From: Verrucomicrobiaceae bacterium
Lineage (GTDB): Bacteria > Verrucomicrobiota > Verrucomicrobiia > Verrucomicrobiales > Akkermansiaceae
NCBI GenBank assembly: GCA_027485995.1
Contig: JAIXPW010000083.1
Coordinates: forward strand, 1-38,231
Direction: 5' to 3'
DNA: 38,231 nt
Below are positions 8,612-16,777 of the stretch, one piece after another. Made by a program: the position numbers and the translations under genes. The first letter of the stretch is position 1, and each line of letters begins with the position of its first letter. The notes beneath the pieces were generated by a model. It worked only from the letters and a program-made list of their open reading frames with translations. It had not been told where the DNA came from and ran no database searches.

Positions 8612-9547
8612 ATGTCCTCCATCTATCGCAAACCTCAGCGCACGTATCGCCAAGAGCCCGACGATTCCTCCCGCCGCAGAAGACGGAAAAGTCGGTCCGC
8701 GAGCCAGGAGACTCATTTCGGCCAATCCTTCACAAGCCTCTCCGTGCCGCAGTGGATCCGCCAAGGGGCGCTTGTGGTCTTGCTGCTGGGCTTTGTCAGT
8801 CTGATGTCCGTTCTCATTCGTCCTGGGAAGACCACCGCCGTCGCAGCCTCTACCTCGAAGGCCCCAAGCCCACCCGGCTCCGCTTCGATCCTCCCGCACG
8901 GAGAACCCCAAGCCGCCACCTGGCAGGGGCCGCAGACCCTTGAGGTGGCAAATGCATTCACCGCCGCCACCACCGTCGAAGAGCGACTGCCATGGGTGGA
9001 CCAGCCCGAGGAAGTGGCTGCCCTCATGGAGGAGTTTTACAGCAGCGGCCCCGGACGCACGGAAACCATCACCAAGCTCTCTGCCGCGCGCCTTCCCATG
9101 CAGGAGGGCCGGGCGTTCGACTCCTTTCTGGTCACCCTGGCGGATGGTTCGTCCCGTGCGGTGGATGTCGCCTACGAGTTGGATGGCCATGCCAAGGTGG
9201 ACTTCAAAGCCTACAGCCGCTTCTGCAGCGCACCGTGGAGTGGCCTTCTGGATGGAAGCTACCCCACCGCTGCAGAAATGCGCGTTCTCCTGAAGATCGG
9301 CTCCTACTACAACCGGGACTTCAGTGATGAGGGTGCCTGGCTGTGCCTGATCGCCAACTCGCCGGAACTGAAAGAACCACTCTATCTTTACGCTCGGCGC
9401 GACAATCCACAGCTGCGGGCTTTCCTGCGCGACCTTCCCGATCAGGAAACGAGATACACCGTCAGCATCGAGAACACGGAACATGGCCGACCGCACCGCC
9501 AGTTCATCCTGAGCAAGGTCCTGCGCAGCGGGTGGCTGGGCCGCTAG
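8612..9547 (+). CDS. hypothetical single-pass membrane protein
   Basis: I do not recognise this protein. From the ATG at 8612 it has 311 aa: a very basic cytoplasmic N-terminus (SSRRRRRKSRS), one membrane helix at about residues 51-70 (GALVVLLLGFVSLMSVL), an Ala/Ser/Pro linker and a folded, probably extracytoplasmic domain of about 220 residues rich in aromatics (EEFYSSGPGRTETI, AYSRFCSAPWSGLLDGSYP). An in-frame ATG at 8486 would add 42 residues of poor protein character, so I prefer 8612. The gene lies 134 bp after the phosphatase gene on the same strand and may be cotranscribed with it. Confidence 0.7.
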   Translation: MSSIYRKPQRTYRQEPDDSSRRRRRKSRSASQETHFGQSFTSLSVPQWIRQGALVVLLLGFVSLMSVLIRPGKTTAVAASTSKAPSPPGSASILPHGEPQAATWQGPQTLEVANAFTAATTVEERLPWVDQPEEVAALMEEFYSSGPGRTETITKLSAARLPMQEGRAFDSFLVTLADGSSRAVDVAYELDGHAKVDFKAYSRFCSAPWSGLLDGSYPTAAEMRVLLKIGSYYNRDFSDEGAWLCLIANSPELKEPLYLYARRDNPQLRAFLRDLPDQETRYTVSIENTEHGRPHRQFILSKVLRSGWLGR

Positions 9548-9671
9548 ATGCCGGATCCAGCCTTCATACCCCCCCTTTCGTCACGCCTGGCGGCGCTGGG
9601 CGGATGAAGGTTTGGTCACCACTTTTCATCAGGGAGGGATGGCCGGCTTGACCCCGATCACGATCCATTTC

Positions 9672-10010
9672 TCAGACCGGCAGAAGGCGTTCCATGGCTT
9701 CCGACGAACAGAGCGCAATTTCCCGTATCTTCGAAAAATCGAAATCAGCCGGATCGGCCGTCGGTTCCTCCCATTCGTTGAGGTGATCGGCAAACATGCG
9801 GAAGCAGCAGGTGAGACTGGCCCCTCTGAGTCGATGGACTTTCTGTCTGAAGGCTCCCCAATCTCCCGAGTCGTGGGCACTGCGGATTTCCTCTATGGAT
9901 CGAGGAAGGTCCGCAATGAATCTTCGGAACATGTTCGCCACCGTCGGGTCACTCCCGGCCCCGACCAAATGGAAACGCTCCAGATCCAGAAAAGACTGTG
10001 TGGCTGACAT
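9672..10010 (-). CDS. Hpt (histidine phosphotransfer) domain protein
   Basis: A small helical protein with the Hpt signature VHRLRGAS; the phospho-accepting histidine is residue 59 counted from the ATG at 10010. An alternative TTG start at 10025 would overlap the upstream regulator gene by 8 bp and add five residues. With the ATG the gap to that gene is 7 bp. It should shuttle phosphate between the receiver domain of the hybrid kinase (11501-13762) and the receiver of the regulator (10018-11382). The operon thus carries all parts of a four-step relay. It is last in the operon and converges on the gene ending at 9547. Confidence 0.82.
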   Translation of the reverse strand: MSATQSFLDLERFHLVGAGSDPTVANMFRRFIADLPRSIEEIRSAHDSGDWGAFRQKVHRLRGASLTCCFRMFADHLNEWEEPTADPADFDFSKIREIALCSSEAMERLLPV

Positions 10011-10017
10011 GGACGAG

Positions 10018-11382
10018 TCACTCAAGGTTCTCGTCAGAGGAGGAGCCGGCTTTCTGAATCCCGTGACGCTCCATCAAGTTGTAGACGGAGCGAAGGCTGA
10101 CGCCAAGCCTGAGCGCGACCTTCCTCCGATTGCCATTGCAGAATTCCAGAGCTTCCACCAGCGACAAGCGCTCAAGTTCATTGATCGTTGCTCCTCCGAT
10201 GTTTCGGATGACAGCATCGTAGTCCGGCCGCTCAACGGTCCTGATGGAATCGGGCAGATCCTTCAAGTCGATCACTCTGCCCTCGGCTACCGAAACAGCA
10301 TGCTCCAGCGCGCTCTTCAATTCCACAAGATTTCCGGGCCACGAATACGCCACCAGATGCTTCATGGCCTGCACGGCGATTTCCGGTCGCCGGCAGTGGT
10401 TGGCGATGCAGATCTGGGTGATGTATTGCTCGCACAATACCGGGATATCGTCCCGCCGATCCCGAACCGCTGGAATCCTCAAGGTCAGGGCAGATATCCC
10501 GTAAAAAAACTCAGGATCAATGGCAGGGGGAATCGACGCCTCTTCCAGCTCCTTGGACCATCCGAAAATCAGTTTGAAATCGACACGCTGCCTGACTTCG
10601 GACCCAACCCGCAGATAACTGCCGGTCTCCATCACCTCAAGAATGCGTCGTTGAATCGAAGGCTGCAGCAGATCAACATCGTTGATGAAAAGCGTGCCAG
10701 TGGAAGCGGCCTCCATTCTTCCGCGGCGTCTTGACGGCAGGTCGGGGATTGCTCCACCTTCCGACCCGAATAGATCGACCTCAATCTGCTGGGCTGAACC
10801 GCCGGGCACATTGTAGGTCACGAAAGGTTTGCCCCTCCGATTGCTGCCGAAGTGGATCGCAGAGGCGACATCCCGTTTTCCCACACCTCGCTCCCCGGAA
10901 ATGAGAACCGGGCAGGCGCTCTTGCTCGCCTTTCCAACGAGTCTCTGGAGCTTTCTCATGCCTCCGGATTTCCAGAAGAATCCAGGATCCGACGGTGCTG
11001 GCAGTCCCGGTTCCGACGACAATGCGATTGCATGCTTGAGCGACTCAATGAGCCGTTCGGCATGAACCGGCTTGGTGAAGTAGTCGACCGCCCCGCTCTT
11101 GAGGGCCTCCACGGCGCTTGATGCCGTGCCATCCGCAGTGATCACGAAGCACGGCAATCTCGGATGGCGGCGCCGGAGCTCGCGAAGGACCTCGTGGCCA
11201 TCCTGATCAGGAAGCCCGAGGTCAAGAAGGACAGCGGATACCCCGGCACCGAGAACCCCCCAGATCTGGGAAGCTTCGAAGCACGTCACCGTCTCGAATC
11301 CATGTTTTATGCATTCATTTGCGATGAATTCTGCAGAGATCACGTCGTCTTCAACGATCAAAATCCGGTTCCTATTTGGCAT
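10018..11382 (-). CDS. NtrC-family response regulator with degenerate sigma-54 activator domain
   Basis: 454 aa. There is a receiver domain (1-120; acidic pocket Glu11/Asp12/Asp13, phospho-site Asp54, Lys104), an AAA+ domain (135-375) and a Fis-type HTH at 411-442 (NGNRRKVALRLGVSLRSVYNLM). The Walker A GERGVGK (163-169) is intact. The loop that normally carries GAFTGA reads GGAIPDLPSRRRG (209-221), so the sigma-54 contact is gone. Walker B reads LFINDVD instead of LFLDE, replacing both acidic catalytic positions. The arginine-finger region LRIPAVRDRRDDIP remains. Like TyrR, it may regulate at ordinary promoters or act mainly as a DNA-binding switch. It lies 117 bp downstream of the hybrid kinase and directly upstream of the Hpt gene. 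Confidence 0.88.
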   Translation of the reverse strand: MPNRNRILIVEDDVISAEFIANECIKHGFETVTCFEASQIWGVLGAGVSAVLLDLGLPDQDGHEVLRELRRRHPRLPCFVITADGTASSAVEALKSGAVDYFTKPVHAERLIESLKHAIALSSEPGLPAPSDPGFFWKSGGMRKLQRLVGKASKSACPVLISGERGVGKRDVASAIHFGSNRRGKPFVTYNVPGGSAQQIEVDLFGSEGGAIPDLPSRRRGRMEAASTGTLFINDVDLLQPSIQRRILEVMETGSYLRVGSEVRQRVDFKLIFGWSKELEEASIPPAIDPEFFYGISALTLRIPAVRDRRDDIPVLCEQYITQICIANHCRRPEIAVQAMKHLVAYSWPGNLVELKSALEHAVSVAEGRVIDLKDLPDSIRTVERPDYDAVIRNIGGATINELERLSLVEALEFCNGNRRKVALRLGVSLRSVYNLMERHGIQKAGSSSDENLE

Positions 11383-11500
11383 GGCCTTCGTTCAATTCAC
11401 TCTTCCCACCAGTGGAAAATGCGCAGATCGTGCAGAAGCAACAGCCATTTAGACGCAAGAAATTCCCTCCTTTGTGCAATTTTTGCTCAAATACACAATT

Positions 11501-13762
11501 TCATGTCGCCACTTGGGCGTGGGGGACAAGGCGCAGCACGGCATCCGCCAGCGACTGGAACAGAATGGGCTTCCCGAGAAACTCATCCATACCAGCCCGA
11601 AGGCACTCGATCGTCGCCGTGGATTGGACGTTGGCGGTCATCGCCAAAATGGGGACGCGTTCCGTTGTGAATCTCTCGCTTTCACGGATTTTCAGGCAAA
11701 CGTCGACCCCAGTAACCCATGGCATCCACCAATCCAGCACCACGAGGTCAAACGTGCCGGGCTCGAACAATTCAAGCGCGATGGCTCCATTCTCAGCTGC
11801 CACCACCTCGAATCCCAGCTTCTCGAGCATCCTGATTGCGAGCGATCTCGACACCTCGTCATCCTCCGCGACCAGCACCTTGCCTCGGAATGAGATGGAT
11901 TTGGACGACTGGTCACCAACCTCCTGCTGGAAGGCCTTCGCGATCTGGAAAGGCAGTGTCACGGTGAACTCCGACCCGAGGGACCCGAGCGATCGCACCC
12001 GGACCCGGCCCTTCATCAGATCCGTCAGGTTCCTGACAATGGCGAGACCAAGCCCAACGCCTCCAAAGCGCCTGGTCTTCGACTGGTCTGTCTGATGAAA
12101 GGGCTGAAAGATATCTTCAATTGAACCCTTGGGAATGCCGATGCCGCTATCCCTGATCCTGAAACGGAGGTTGACCACGTCCTCGTCGCGGAGCCCCTTC
12201 GCGTCAACATGAACACTCACCGCTCCATGATCGGTGAACTTGATGGCATTTCCAATCAGATTGGTCAGGATCTGCCTCAGTTTGGGGGCGTCGCCCACGA
12301 CCAGCCTGGGCAGCCCGTCTGCAACGTGCAGACCGAAGGTCAGCCCCTTCTCTGCCGCCTTGCGCCGCTTGATGTCCGTCAGATCGGAAACCATCTCCAC
12401 GAGATCGAAGGTATTCTCCTTCAATTCGATCTTCCCTGCCTCGATCTTGGCCAGATCCAAGCTCTCTCCAACGATGTCGAGCATCCACTGGGCTGACTGG
12501 TGGCCCATTTTCACCAGCTCCATCCCTGTCTCCGTTTGAGGTAGCTCCTTGAGAATCTCATAGACCCCAAGGATCCCGTTCAGCGGAGTCCGGAGCTCAT
12601 GACTGACATTTGCCAGGAATGTGCTTTTGGCGCTGTTTTCCCGAAGTGCGTTCTCCTTCGCATTTCGCTGGCTATTCTCCGACTTTCTCAACCGGTTTTC
12701 GAGACGTTTGAAGCGGGTGACATCGATGTGGGTGCCCACCACTCTCACGGGTTGTCCATCGCTCCCGGAGATCGTGAATCCCTTGGCCAGAATCCAACGC
12801 CAGGAACCATTGCGATGCCGCAACCGGAAGGTCTGCTCGTAGAATGCCCCGATCTTCTTGGAAGACTGGCTCGCCACCTTGACGGCCTCATCACGGTCCA
12901 AAGGATGAAGACGGTTGTGCCATTCATCGAACCGATCCAAGATTTCGTCACCGCTGTATCCAATCATCTTCTTCCACTGCTCCGAGTAGTGGACAAGTCC
13001 GCTTGCAAGATCCCAATCCCAAAGACCGACATTGCTGCTCGCGAGCGCCACCGCGAGCAGCTGCTCGGAAATCCGGATTTGCTCAACCTGGGCGACAATC
13101 GTGTCGCGCTTCTTCAGGCTGCCGAGGATCGCGCCCACCTGACTCGCAAATGCCGAGAACGCCTCATTGGCGCAAGGAGTGAACCGATCGTGAAAACGCC
13201 CCGCACGGTGCGAGTTTGCCGCAACCATCAGTCCTGCATGGCAGGCGTCGTCGCCGACAACCTCACGAACCATCAGATCCATGAATCCCAGTGACTCCCG
13301 GCACACCACGTCCAGCAATTCCCCGGCTGGCGATGCTGCCATGCATTGGCGCAGCCTTTCACGGAGATTCCCTCCAAGGTCCCAGTCCTCCTGCCCCGAG
13401 TGGGAAACGTGAAACACCTCCTCGTGGCCAGCCGGGGCCTTGAGCCAGACAATCCCGATCTCGCACTCAAGAATGTCCACAATCCCATCGCCAACCAGTC
13501 TCACACAGTCGCTCACCGTCTCGGCGCGCAAGCCGCTCCGAATGAACTCGCGCATTCTCTCAAATCGCCCCCGTTCAAGATCAACCAGGTGCCTGGCTGA
13601 AATCAGATCCTGCTCGACGGCGACGAACCGGGCGGCTCTTGCCTGGAGGAAGGCATGTTCGGCCCTCAGTTTCTCATACCTCTCCCGCCATTCTTCAATG
13701 GATTCCGTGGCGGGCAGACTTTCGTTTTCAGTCATTGGAGAATCTGGATCACGTGGTGGCAT
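11501..13762 (-). CDS. hybrid histidine kinase (GAF-like, PAS, HisKA, HATPase, receiver), coupled to the FIST gene
   Basis: 753 aa, with no membrane segments, so cytoplasmic. An N-terminal coiled coil (20-70) leads to a GAF-like region (about 70-215), one PAS domain with PAC tail (236-350), HisKA with His388 (ANVSHELRTPLNG), HATPase (N box NLIGNAIKF at 501-509; DSGIGIP at 538-544; GGVGLGLAI) and a C-terminal receiver with phospho-site Asp677 and Lys731. Its ATG overlaps the stop of the FIST gene in TAATG, which points to translational coupling and a shared complex. FIST-kinase pairs are the arrangement of NosP with NahK in Pseudomonas and of similar pairs elsewhere, where the kinase responds to NO through the FIST haem protein. 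Here the kinase probably passes phosphate to the Hpt protein and regulator of the same operon. Confidence 0.9.
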   Translation of the reverse strand: MPPRDPDSPMTENESLPATESIEEWRERYEKLRAEHAFLQARAARFVAVEQDLISARHLVDLERGRFERMREFIRSGLRAETVSDCVRLVGDGIVDILECEIGIVWLKAPAGHEEVFHVSHSGQEDWDLGGNLRERLRQCMAASPAGELLDVVCRESLGFMDLMVREVVGDDACHAGLMVAANSHRAGRFHDRFTPCANEAFSAFASQVGAILGSLKKRDTIVAQVEQIRISEQLLAVALASSNVGLWDWDLASGLVHYSEQWKKMIGYSGDEILDRFDEWHNRLHPLDRDEAVKVASQSSKKIGAFYEQTFRLRHRNGSWRWILAKGFTISGSDGQPVRVVGTHIDVTRFKRLENRLRKSENSQRNAKENALRENSAKSTFLANVSHELRTPLNGILGVYEILKELPQTETGMELVKMGHQSAQWMLDIVGESLDLAKIEAGKIELKENTFDLVEMVSDLTDIKRRKAAEKGLTFGLHVADGLPRLVVGDAPKLRQILTNLIGNAIKFTDHGAVSVHVDAKGLRDEDVVNLRFRIRDSGIGIPKGSIEDIFQPFHQTDQSKTRRFGGVGLGLAIVRNLTDLMKGRVRVRSLGSLGSEFTVTLPFQIAKAFQQEVGDQSSKSISFRGKVLVAEDDEVSRSLAIRMLEKLGFEVVAAENGAIALELFEPGTFDLVVLDWWMPWVTGVDVCLKIRESERFTTERVPILAMTANVQSTATIECLRAGMDEFLGKPILFQSLADAVLRLVPHAQVAT

Positions 13763-14958
13763 TAATCCTTTTTACGAAGGATAACGTAGATGGCAGTGGT
13801 GTAGTTGTGGAAGGTGTTCCTGCCGTTCAGCCTCGCGAACTCACCGAATCCATACATCCCGAGCCAACTTGGCACCTCCCCATCCTGCATGAAAGGGCCT
13901 TGCATCCTGGAGACCAGCTCTTCCTTGAGGATCCGGTTGAACAGATGACGACCGCGCGCCAGGCAGTCCGCATGAAAAACCGCAACAACCTTCTGGTCCC
14001 CGCATTCCGAGACCAGTTCCGCGACAATGCGGTCCAGATCATCAAAGATTCGCTCCTCATCGCGCACGGTCAGAAAAAGTTCACACCCTTCCTTCACCGT
14101 AACCGGATAGTCAATTCCTCCAAGTGCATCCTTGCTTGTCACCACCCTCAGGATGTGCGGATTCCCATAAAAAGCCGCATCGCGAGCTGAAAGGACCTCT
14201 GCAAGTGCTCCGATTGGAATTGAATCCCCACAAGTCGAATCCGGAGGGAGAGCCAATCGATCCGTGTATTCAAGCCAGGCTGGCCGGTGGTTGATCTCCA
14301 TGATCTTGTTCCCTGACGACTTGGTCACGACAAGCGGATCCCCTACGGCGACGAATCCATGACTAGCCCTGGTAACGACCGACAATGATGGATCGGCGAA
14401 GCCAATCATCCAAGCTGAGTGCTCGTAAACACCTTCATCAAATGCCTGCAGGCTGATGATGCCCTTCATGTTATCAGAGGATGTCGCACCGAAAATGGTA
14501 ACATCTGGTCCAAAGACAGACTCAATTCCTCGAATACAGGCGTCGTTGGCGATGTCAATGCCTGAGGCCATGAAGTAAATCATATTCACATCAGGCCTCT
14601 CGCGCTTGACCGCTTCAGCCAGCATACGGGCTTTATCCTCGCTGTTGGATCCCCGGATCTCATCAACATGGCCGATGGCGAAGTCCCTCCCTTCTATCAG
14701 CATCACAGCCACATCCTTCATTGACTCGCTCACGCCTTCGCTACCCACGACTCCACAGCAGGATGCTCCAACAATCCGTGCCTTGGGTGCCAGTCGTCGG
14801 GCCTCGTCGATCAGAACCTCGAAGCTATGGCCCATGGACGCATGAATGATGACAAGATCAGCAAGAGCGGCGCGGTCGCCTGAAGCCGACTGGAAGCATT
14901 CGGCAATCGCATGCCGGGAATTGATGATGCGAGCGCTGGCTGAGGAGAATGTGAGCAT
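13762..14958 (-). CDS. FIST-domain sensor protein (NosP-like NO sensor candidate)
   Basis: 398 aa covering both FIST_N (about 30-225; GASCCGVVGSEG, IFGATSSDNM) and FIST_C (about 235-390; LGMYGFGEFARLNG and NTFHNYTTAIYV near the end). FIST proteins are soluble sensory partners of kinases or chemoreceptors. A subset, NosP, binds haem and nitric oxide and controls a co-transcribed kinase. The fused TAATG junction with the hybrid kinase downstream matches that arrangement. Whether this copy binds haem cannot be read from sequence alone, but a nitric oxide synthase is encoded 1.8 kb away. It is the first gene of the minus-strand operon 14958-9672 and is divergent from the gene at 15141. Confidence 0.88.
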   Translation of the reverse strand: MLTFSSASARIINSRHAIAECFQSASGDRAALADLVIIHASMGHSFEVLIDEARRLAPKARIVGASCCGVVGSEGVSESMKDVAVMLIEGRDFAIGHVDEIRGSNSEDKARMLAEAVKRERPDVNMIYFMASGIDIANDACIRGIESVFGPDVTIFGATSSDNMKGIISLQAFDEGVYEHSAWMIGFADPSLSVVTRASHGFVAVGDPLVVTKSSGNKIMEINHRPAWLEYTDRLALPPDSTCGDSIPIGALAEVLSARDAAFYGNPHILRVVTSKDALGGIDYPVTVKEGCELFLTVRDEERIFDDLDRIVAELVSECGDQKVVAVFHADCLARGRHLFNRILKEELVSRMQGPFMQDGEVPSWLGMYGFGEFARLNGRNTFHNYTTAIYVILRKKD

Positions 14959-15140
14959 GTTCGGAGGTAGCTTCCAGAATCAGTAGAGAACATCAAACCC
15001 AATTTGACCACCTTTCAGCTACGCAACCCTTAGATTGTCAGCAGTCCGGGCCGCAGGGATGGCCCTTATCGGAATCATGCAATACCTGCACAAGGGCGCA
15101 GAATAAGATCACCAAGAAATTTGAACAACCACGTTCATCA

Positions 15141-15803
15141 TTGCTTTCTTCAGGAATCGCCAACGCGAAATCTGTTTTGAACACCCTCTCGGAAATTTCT
15201 GACTCCGCCCCTTTCGAAATCGAATCGATGAGAAAGCGGTGCGCTCGTGCGTTGGTGGCGTGTTCCCTTCTTCGACGCGGATTCAAGTCCGATCAAATCA
15301 TCTCCTTGTTCCCAGGATGTCAGGATAGGGATCTGGCAGCCGAGTTCCATCGGATGATCTCGGATGCAAGAACCGGATCCTGGTTTCGTCCGACCCTGAT
15401 CCGTTTTGAGCAGAAGATCCTGAAGGAATCGGAGTCAATGATGTTAAGGCCTTCTCCCGATGGGATGCTTCAGCGCGACCCGATCTTGGAACAGTTCAAT
15501 TCAAATGCTCGGAAACTCTGCGGCAAGGGAGCTGGTGAGGCCCCTGAAACTGAGATGGATCTGCTGGAAATCCTCGATGGCGAGTTTGATCATCTGTTCT
15601 CCATCCTCCAGAAACCGCACAGCCAAGAGCAGGTCCAGGCGGCCATCTGGCTTCGCGATCTGGCATCATTTCCCAGACTCACTCCAAAAACCAGATATCG
15701 ATCGCATACAAAGAATCTCATCAGACTGAAACTCAGATTGGCACTCAAACCCCGGATGCTTGGGACGCATCTCATCTCCCCGAGCCTGGTGATTCATTCA
15801 TAA
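15141..15803 (+). CDS. hypothetical protein
   Basis: Not recognised. The open frame (220 aa from TTG 15141; 191 aa from ATG 15228) has normal-looking amino-acid use and a helical character. It includes a possible DNA-binding-like helix pair near CSLLRRGFKSDQIISLFPGCQ and basic C-terminal residues (HTKNLIRLKLRLALKPR). No Shine-Dalgarno decides the start. It is divergent from the FIST gene and 36 bp upstream of the HTH gene at 15840, so the two may form one unit. Confidence 0.5.
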   Translation: MLSSGIANAKSVLNTLSEISDSAPFEIESMRKRCARALVACSLLRRGFKSDQIISLFPGCQDRDLAAEFHRMISDARTGSWFRPTLIRFEQKILKESESMMLRPSPDGMLQRDPILEQFNSNARKLCGKGAGEAPETEMDLLEILDGEFDHLFSILQKPHSQEQVQAAIWLRDLASFPRLTPKTRYRSHTKNLIRLKLRLALKPRMLGTHLISPSLVIHS

Positions 15804-15839
15804 CCATTCGAGTAGAATCAAATTCCAACCATCTCGATT

Positions 15840-16259
15840 ATGATCAAGGATTACGAAACAAACGTGGTGGCAGATTTCGAAAACCATCAGGATGGATTTG
15901 AAATCGAACATTCCGCCTCATGTGTGGCCCCGAAATGCAAGTATCCACCTGAACTGAAGATGCGGGTCGTTCTCGACAGCCTCCGTTCTGACCGTACCCA
16001 GGCATCGGTGTCGGAGGAGCATAACGTCTCGCAACCGCTCATCAGCATCTGGAAGCGCCGCGCCCTTCAAGCGATGATGACGTCCCTGGCTTCCGACTAC
16101 CGCAAGGAAGGAAGACGCGATACCATGGCGGAAAGGATCATGTCCTCGAAGAGCGTCGCAGAGACTGGAGACCTGTCGATGGAACTGAACGCCCTCAAGG
16201 CATCCGTTTCCAAGCTTTCCGCGATCCTCGATTCCGCAGAAAGGAACACTCAGGCTTGA
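15840..16259 (+). CDS. orphan IS3/IS911-type OrfA-like helix-turn-helix protein
   Basis: 139 aa. Residues 34-80 (YPPELKMRVVLDSLRSDRTQ, then EEHNVSQPLISIWKRRAL) match the HTH of IS3-family transposase OrfA (PF01527). Residues 112-135 form a short coiled coil (MELNALKASVSKLSAILDSAE), the usual leucine-zipper position. A 33-residue N-terminal extension is unusual. No OrfB (DDE integrase) frame follows and no terminal inverted repeats are evident. It is either an insertion sequence remnant or a domesticated DNA-binding protein. It lies between the NO-sensing operon and the NO synthase gene. Confidence 0.7.
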   Translation: MIKDYETNVVADFENHQDGFEIEHSASCVAPKCKYPPELKMRVVLDSLRSDRTQASVSEEHNVSQPLISIWKRRALQAMMTSLASDYRKEGRRDTMAERIMSSKSVAETGDLSMELNALKASVSKLSAILDSAERNTQA

Positions 16260-16332
16260 GCACCATGGGCCCGATGAATTTTCAAATTTCAGCAACTGAG
16301 CTGAAAGCACCTGTAAGGGGGTGCAGCCCATG

Positions 16333-16368
16333 GTGTGGTGGGGGAAATGACCTTTCCCGCCACCACAC
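16333..16368. repeat. long stable hairpin (15-bp stem with one bulge)
   Basis: GTGTGGTGGGGGAAA (16333-16347) pairs with TTTCCCGCCACCACAC (16353-16368) with a single bulged base and a 5-nt loop. It lies 74 bp after the OrfA-like gene. It could terminate that transcript, although no T-run follows, or be part of a mobile-element end. Confidence 0.75.
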
Positions 16369-16443
16369 TTCCGGCTCGACTGGTCTCCAGCTACTGGACG
16401 CTGGGAGCACAGTGGTGAGATGGCCCCGCAAGGTGGTCAGGGG

Positions 16444-16479
16444 CGGAGGAACCTCATTCTGGGGAGAACGGTTCCTCCG
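16444..16479. repeat. inverted repeat, 10 bp perfect
   Basis: CGGAGGAACC (16444-16453) and GGTTCCTCCG (16470-16479) are separated by 16 nt. A G-T pair and two G-C pairs can extend the stem outward. It spans the end of the minus-strand frame 16738-16454. Confidence 0.7.
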
Positions 16480-16738
16480 TCCGCACCAGGGCCCGCAGTC
16501 GCTCTGCATTCTCCCAGTCCACGGTCTCAGTTCCTGATGATTCATGCCTTTCCTGACATTCCCAGCCGGTCATCGACCGGAACCCATTTGATCTCCAGAT
16601 TTCTGGATTCGGCTCCCGGGGGGGAATGCCGATCCAGTTGGTCCAGAAATGGACACGCAGCGGAGTTGCTCCTGTTCCGACAGGGGCAACTCTTGCTGCG
16701 ACGACTTTCCAATCCCACGCTTCATCCCACGGAAACAA
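16454..16738 (-). CDS. possible small hypothetical protein or gene fragment
   Basis: This 94-aa frame starts at TTG and has unusually natural composition (many Trp, e.g. HFWTNWIGIPPREPNPEIW). No start codon with a ribosome site is visible and no family is recognised. It may be a conserved small protein, the tail of a decayed gene or chance. Confidence 0.22.
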   Translation of the reverse strand: MFPWDEAWDWKVVAARVAPVGTGATPLRVHFWTNWIGIPPREPNPEIWRSNGFRSMTGWECQERHESSGTETVDWENAERLRALVRTEEPFSPE

Positions 16739-16777
16739 GGCCCAGGCCGACTGTAGTCCAGCGGATGCAGAAACAAC

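Larger units (their letters stand above)
16260..16777. other. 518-bp region rich in strong inverted repeats, upstream of the NO synthase gene
   Basis: No plus-strand gene is seen. Three clear hairpins are present (16333-16368, 16444-16479, 16566-16580). A 94-codon minus-strand frame (16738-16454) has protein-like composition but no recognised family. The 5' untranslated region and promoter of the NO synthase gene must lie within this stretch or further upstream. Confidence 0.65.

Noticed and set aside
15130..15138. CACGTTCAT upstream of the gene at 15141 as a further LytTR site
   Set aside because: Single half-site without a phased partner.
15840..16777. Complete IS3-family insertion sequence
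   Set aside because: No OrfB/DDE frame and no terminal inverted repeats or target duplication could be found around the OrfA-like gene.
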